Shown in pieces: positions 5,086 to 5,561 of a stretch of 5,561 bases of DNA; within the stretch, counting starts at the first letter, position 1; the number at the start of each line of letters is the position of its first letter. The notes beneath the pieces are model-generated. The model saw only the letters and a list, made by a program, of their open reading frames with translations, was not told where the DNA came from and searched no databases. The stretch comes from Mycobacteriaceae bacterium (GTDB taxonomy: Bacteria; Actinomycetota; Actinomycetes; Mycobacteriales; Mycobacteriaceae): contig JAFAWC010000101.1 of assembly GCA_019242135.1 (NCBI GenBank), positions 1-5,561 on the forward strand, written 5' to 3'. The translations under genes were made by a program, and so were the position numbers.

Positions 5086-5561
5086 TCAATCCGTGGCGAC
5101 GACCGTCGAGGGGTCGGTCGTCACCTTCGGATGGGTTGGCGGAAGCTGCGAGACCACCAATCGAAGCAGGCGCACGGCTGCGTGTTTGTCCAGCGGCTCA
5201 TTCCCGTTGCCACACTTGGGCGACTGCACGCAGGAGGGGCAACCCTGCGGGCATTCGCAGGCTTCGATCGCATCGGCGGTCGCGCTCAACCACGTCGCGG
5301 CCGCGCGGAAGCCACGTTCGGCGAACCCGGCGCCGCCGGGATAACCGTCGTAGACGAACACGGTCGGCAAACCGGTGTCCGGCCCGATTGCGGTCGACAA
5401 ACCGCCGATGTCGCCGCGATCGCAACTAACGACCAGCGGCAACAGGCCGATCGCCGCGTGTTCGGCGGCATGCAGCGCCCCGGGCACCGCCGCCCAGTCG
5501 ATGCCGTTGCGCTGCAGAGCTTCTGGCGTCACGGTGTACATCGCAGCCACGGTTTCCAGTG
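5086..5561 (-). CDS. C-terminal part of a superfamily II DNA helicase (DUF1998, Rv3649-like)
   Basis: The frame enters from beyond the right edge (LETVAAMYTVTPEAL is readable at the edge) and ends with TGA at 5088-5086, so only about the last 158 residues are present. They match the C-terminal DUF1998 region of the MrfA/Hrq1-like clade of DEAD/DEAH-box helicases. GALHAAEHAAIGLLPL is followed by VSCDRGDIGGLST, then VFVYDGYPGGAGFAERGF, then the cysteine cluster CECPQGCPSCVQSPKCGNGN. That cluster keeps the four-cysteine metal-binding arrangement of the family. Relatives are 3'-5' DNA helicases/translocases, and Bacillus MrfA acts in mitomycin-damage repair; a DNA-repair role here is inferred. 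The motor domains are outside the window and cannot be assessed. Confidence 0.92.
   Translation of the reverse strand, partial: LETVAAMYTVTPEALQRNGIDWAAVPGALHAAEHAAIGLLPLVVSCDRGDIGGLSTAIGPDTGLPTVFVYDGYPGGAGFAERGFRAAATWLSATADAIEACECPQGCPSCVQSPKCGNGNEPLDKHAAVRLLRLVVSQLPPTHPKVTTDPSTVVATD

Overview
This window looks like chromosomal DNA from a high-GC actinobacterium, almost certainly a Mycobacterium. Gene order and protein character match the M. tuberculosis region Rv3664c (dppC) - Rv3663c (dppD) - Rv3662c - [Ms1/MTS2823 RNA] - Rv3661 - [6C/B11 RNA], followed by the 3' end of an Rv3649-like helicase gene. These assignments come from reading the sequence and from memory of the family; no database search was run.

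Left part (1-3258, + strand): the distal end of a dipeptide/oligopeptide ABC importer operon. It holds the permease DppC (5' end cut off by the window edge), a DppD protein in which both ATPase domains are fused in one chain (overlapping dppC by 4 bp), and a short protein starting 1 nt after the dppD stop. That last protein keeps the sequence pattern of a Fic-domain protein but has lost the catalytic residues.

Middle (3259-4484, - strand): a HAD-IB phosphatase-like gene with a C-terminal membrane segment, and downstream of it a roughly 296-nt non-coding RNA. The RNA fits the position, length and architecture of Ms1 (MTS2823), the RNA polymerase-binding RNA of mycobacteria. It has a TTGATG-N17-TACAAA promoter whose spacer is filled by a CRP-type palindrome, a pairing of its 5' and 3' ends, and a strong hairpin terminator at the convergent junction with the Fic-like gene.

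Right part (4485-5561): on the + strand, divergent from the HAD gene, lies a roughly 95-nt RNA with two stem-loops bearing C6 and C7 loops and a T-tract terminator. This is the 6C RNA (B11 in M. tuberculosis). Its promoter spacer also contains a perfect palindrome. About 360 bp without a convincing gene follow, then the C-terminus (Cys4 cluster, DUF1998 type) of a superfamily II helicase on the - strand, cut by the right edge.

The most interesting points are the two growth-phase regulatory RNAs flanking one phosphatase gene, each with a palindrome between its -35 and -10; the eroded Fic protein; and the absence of the septum-site/tad pilus and PE genes that M. tuberculosis carries between 6C and the helicase.
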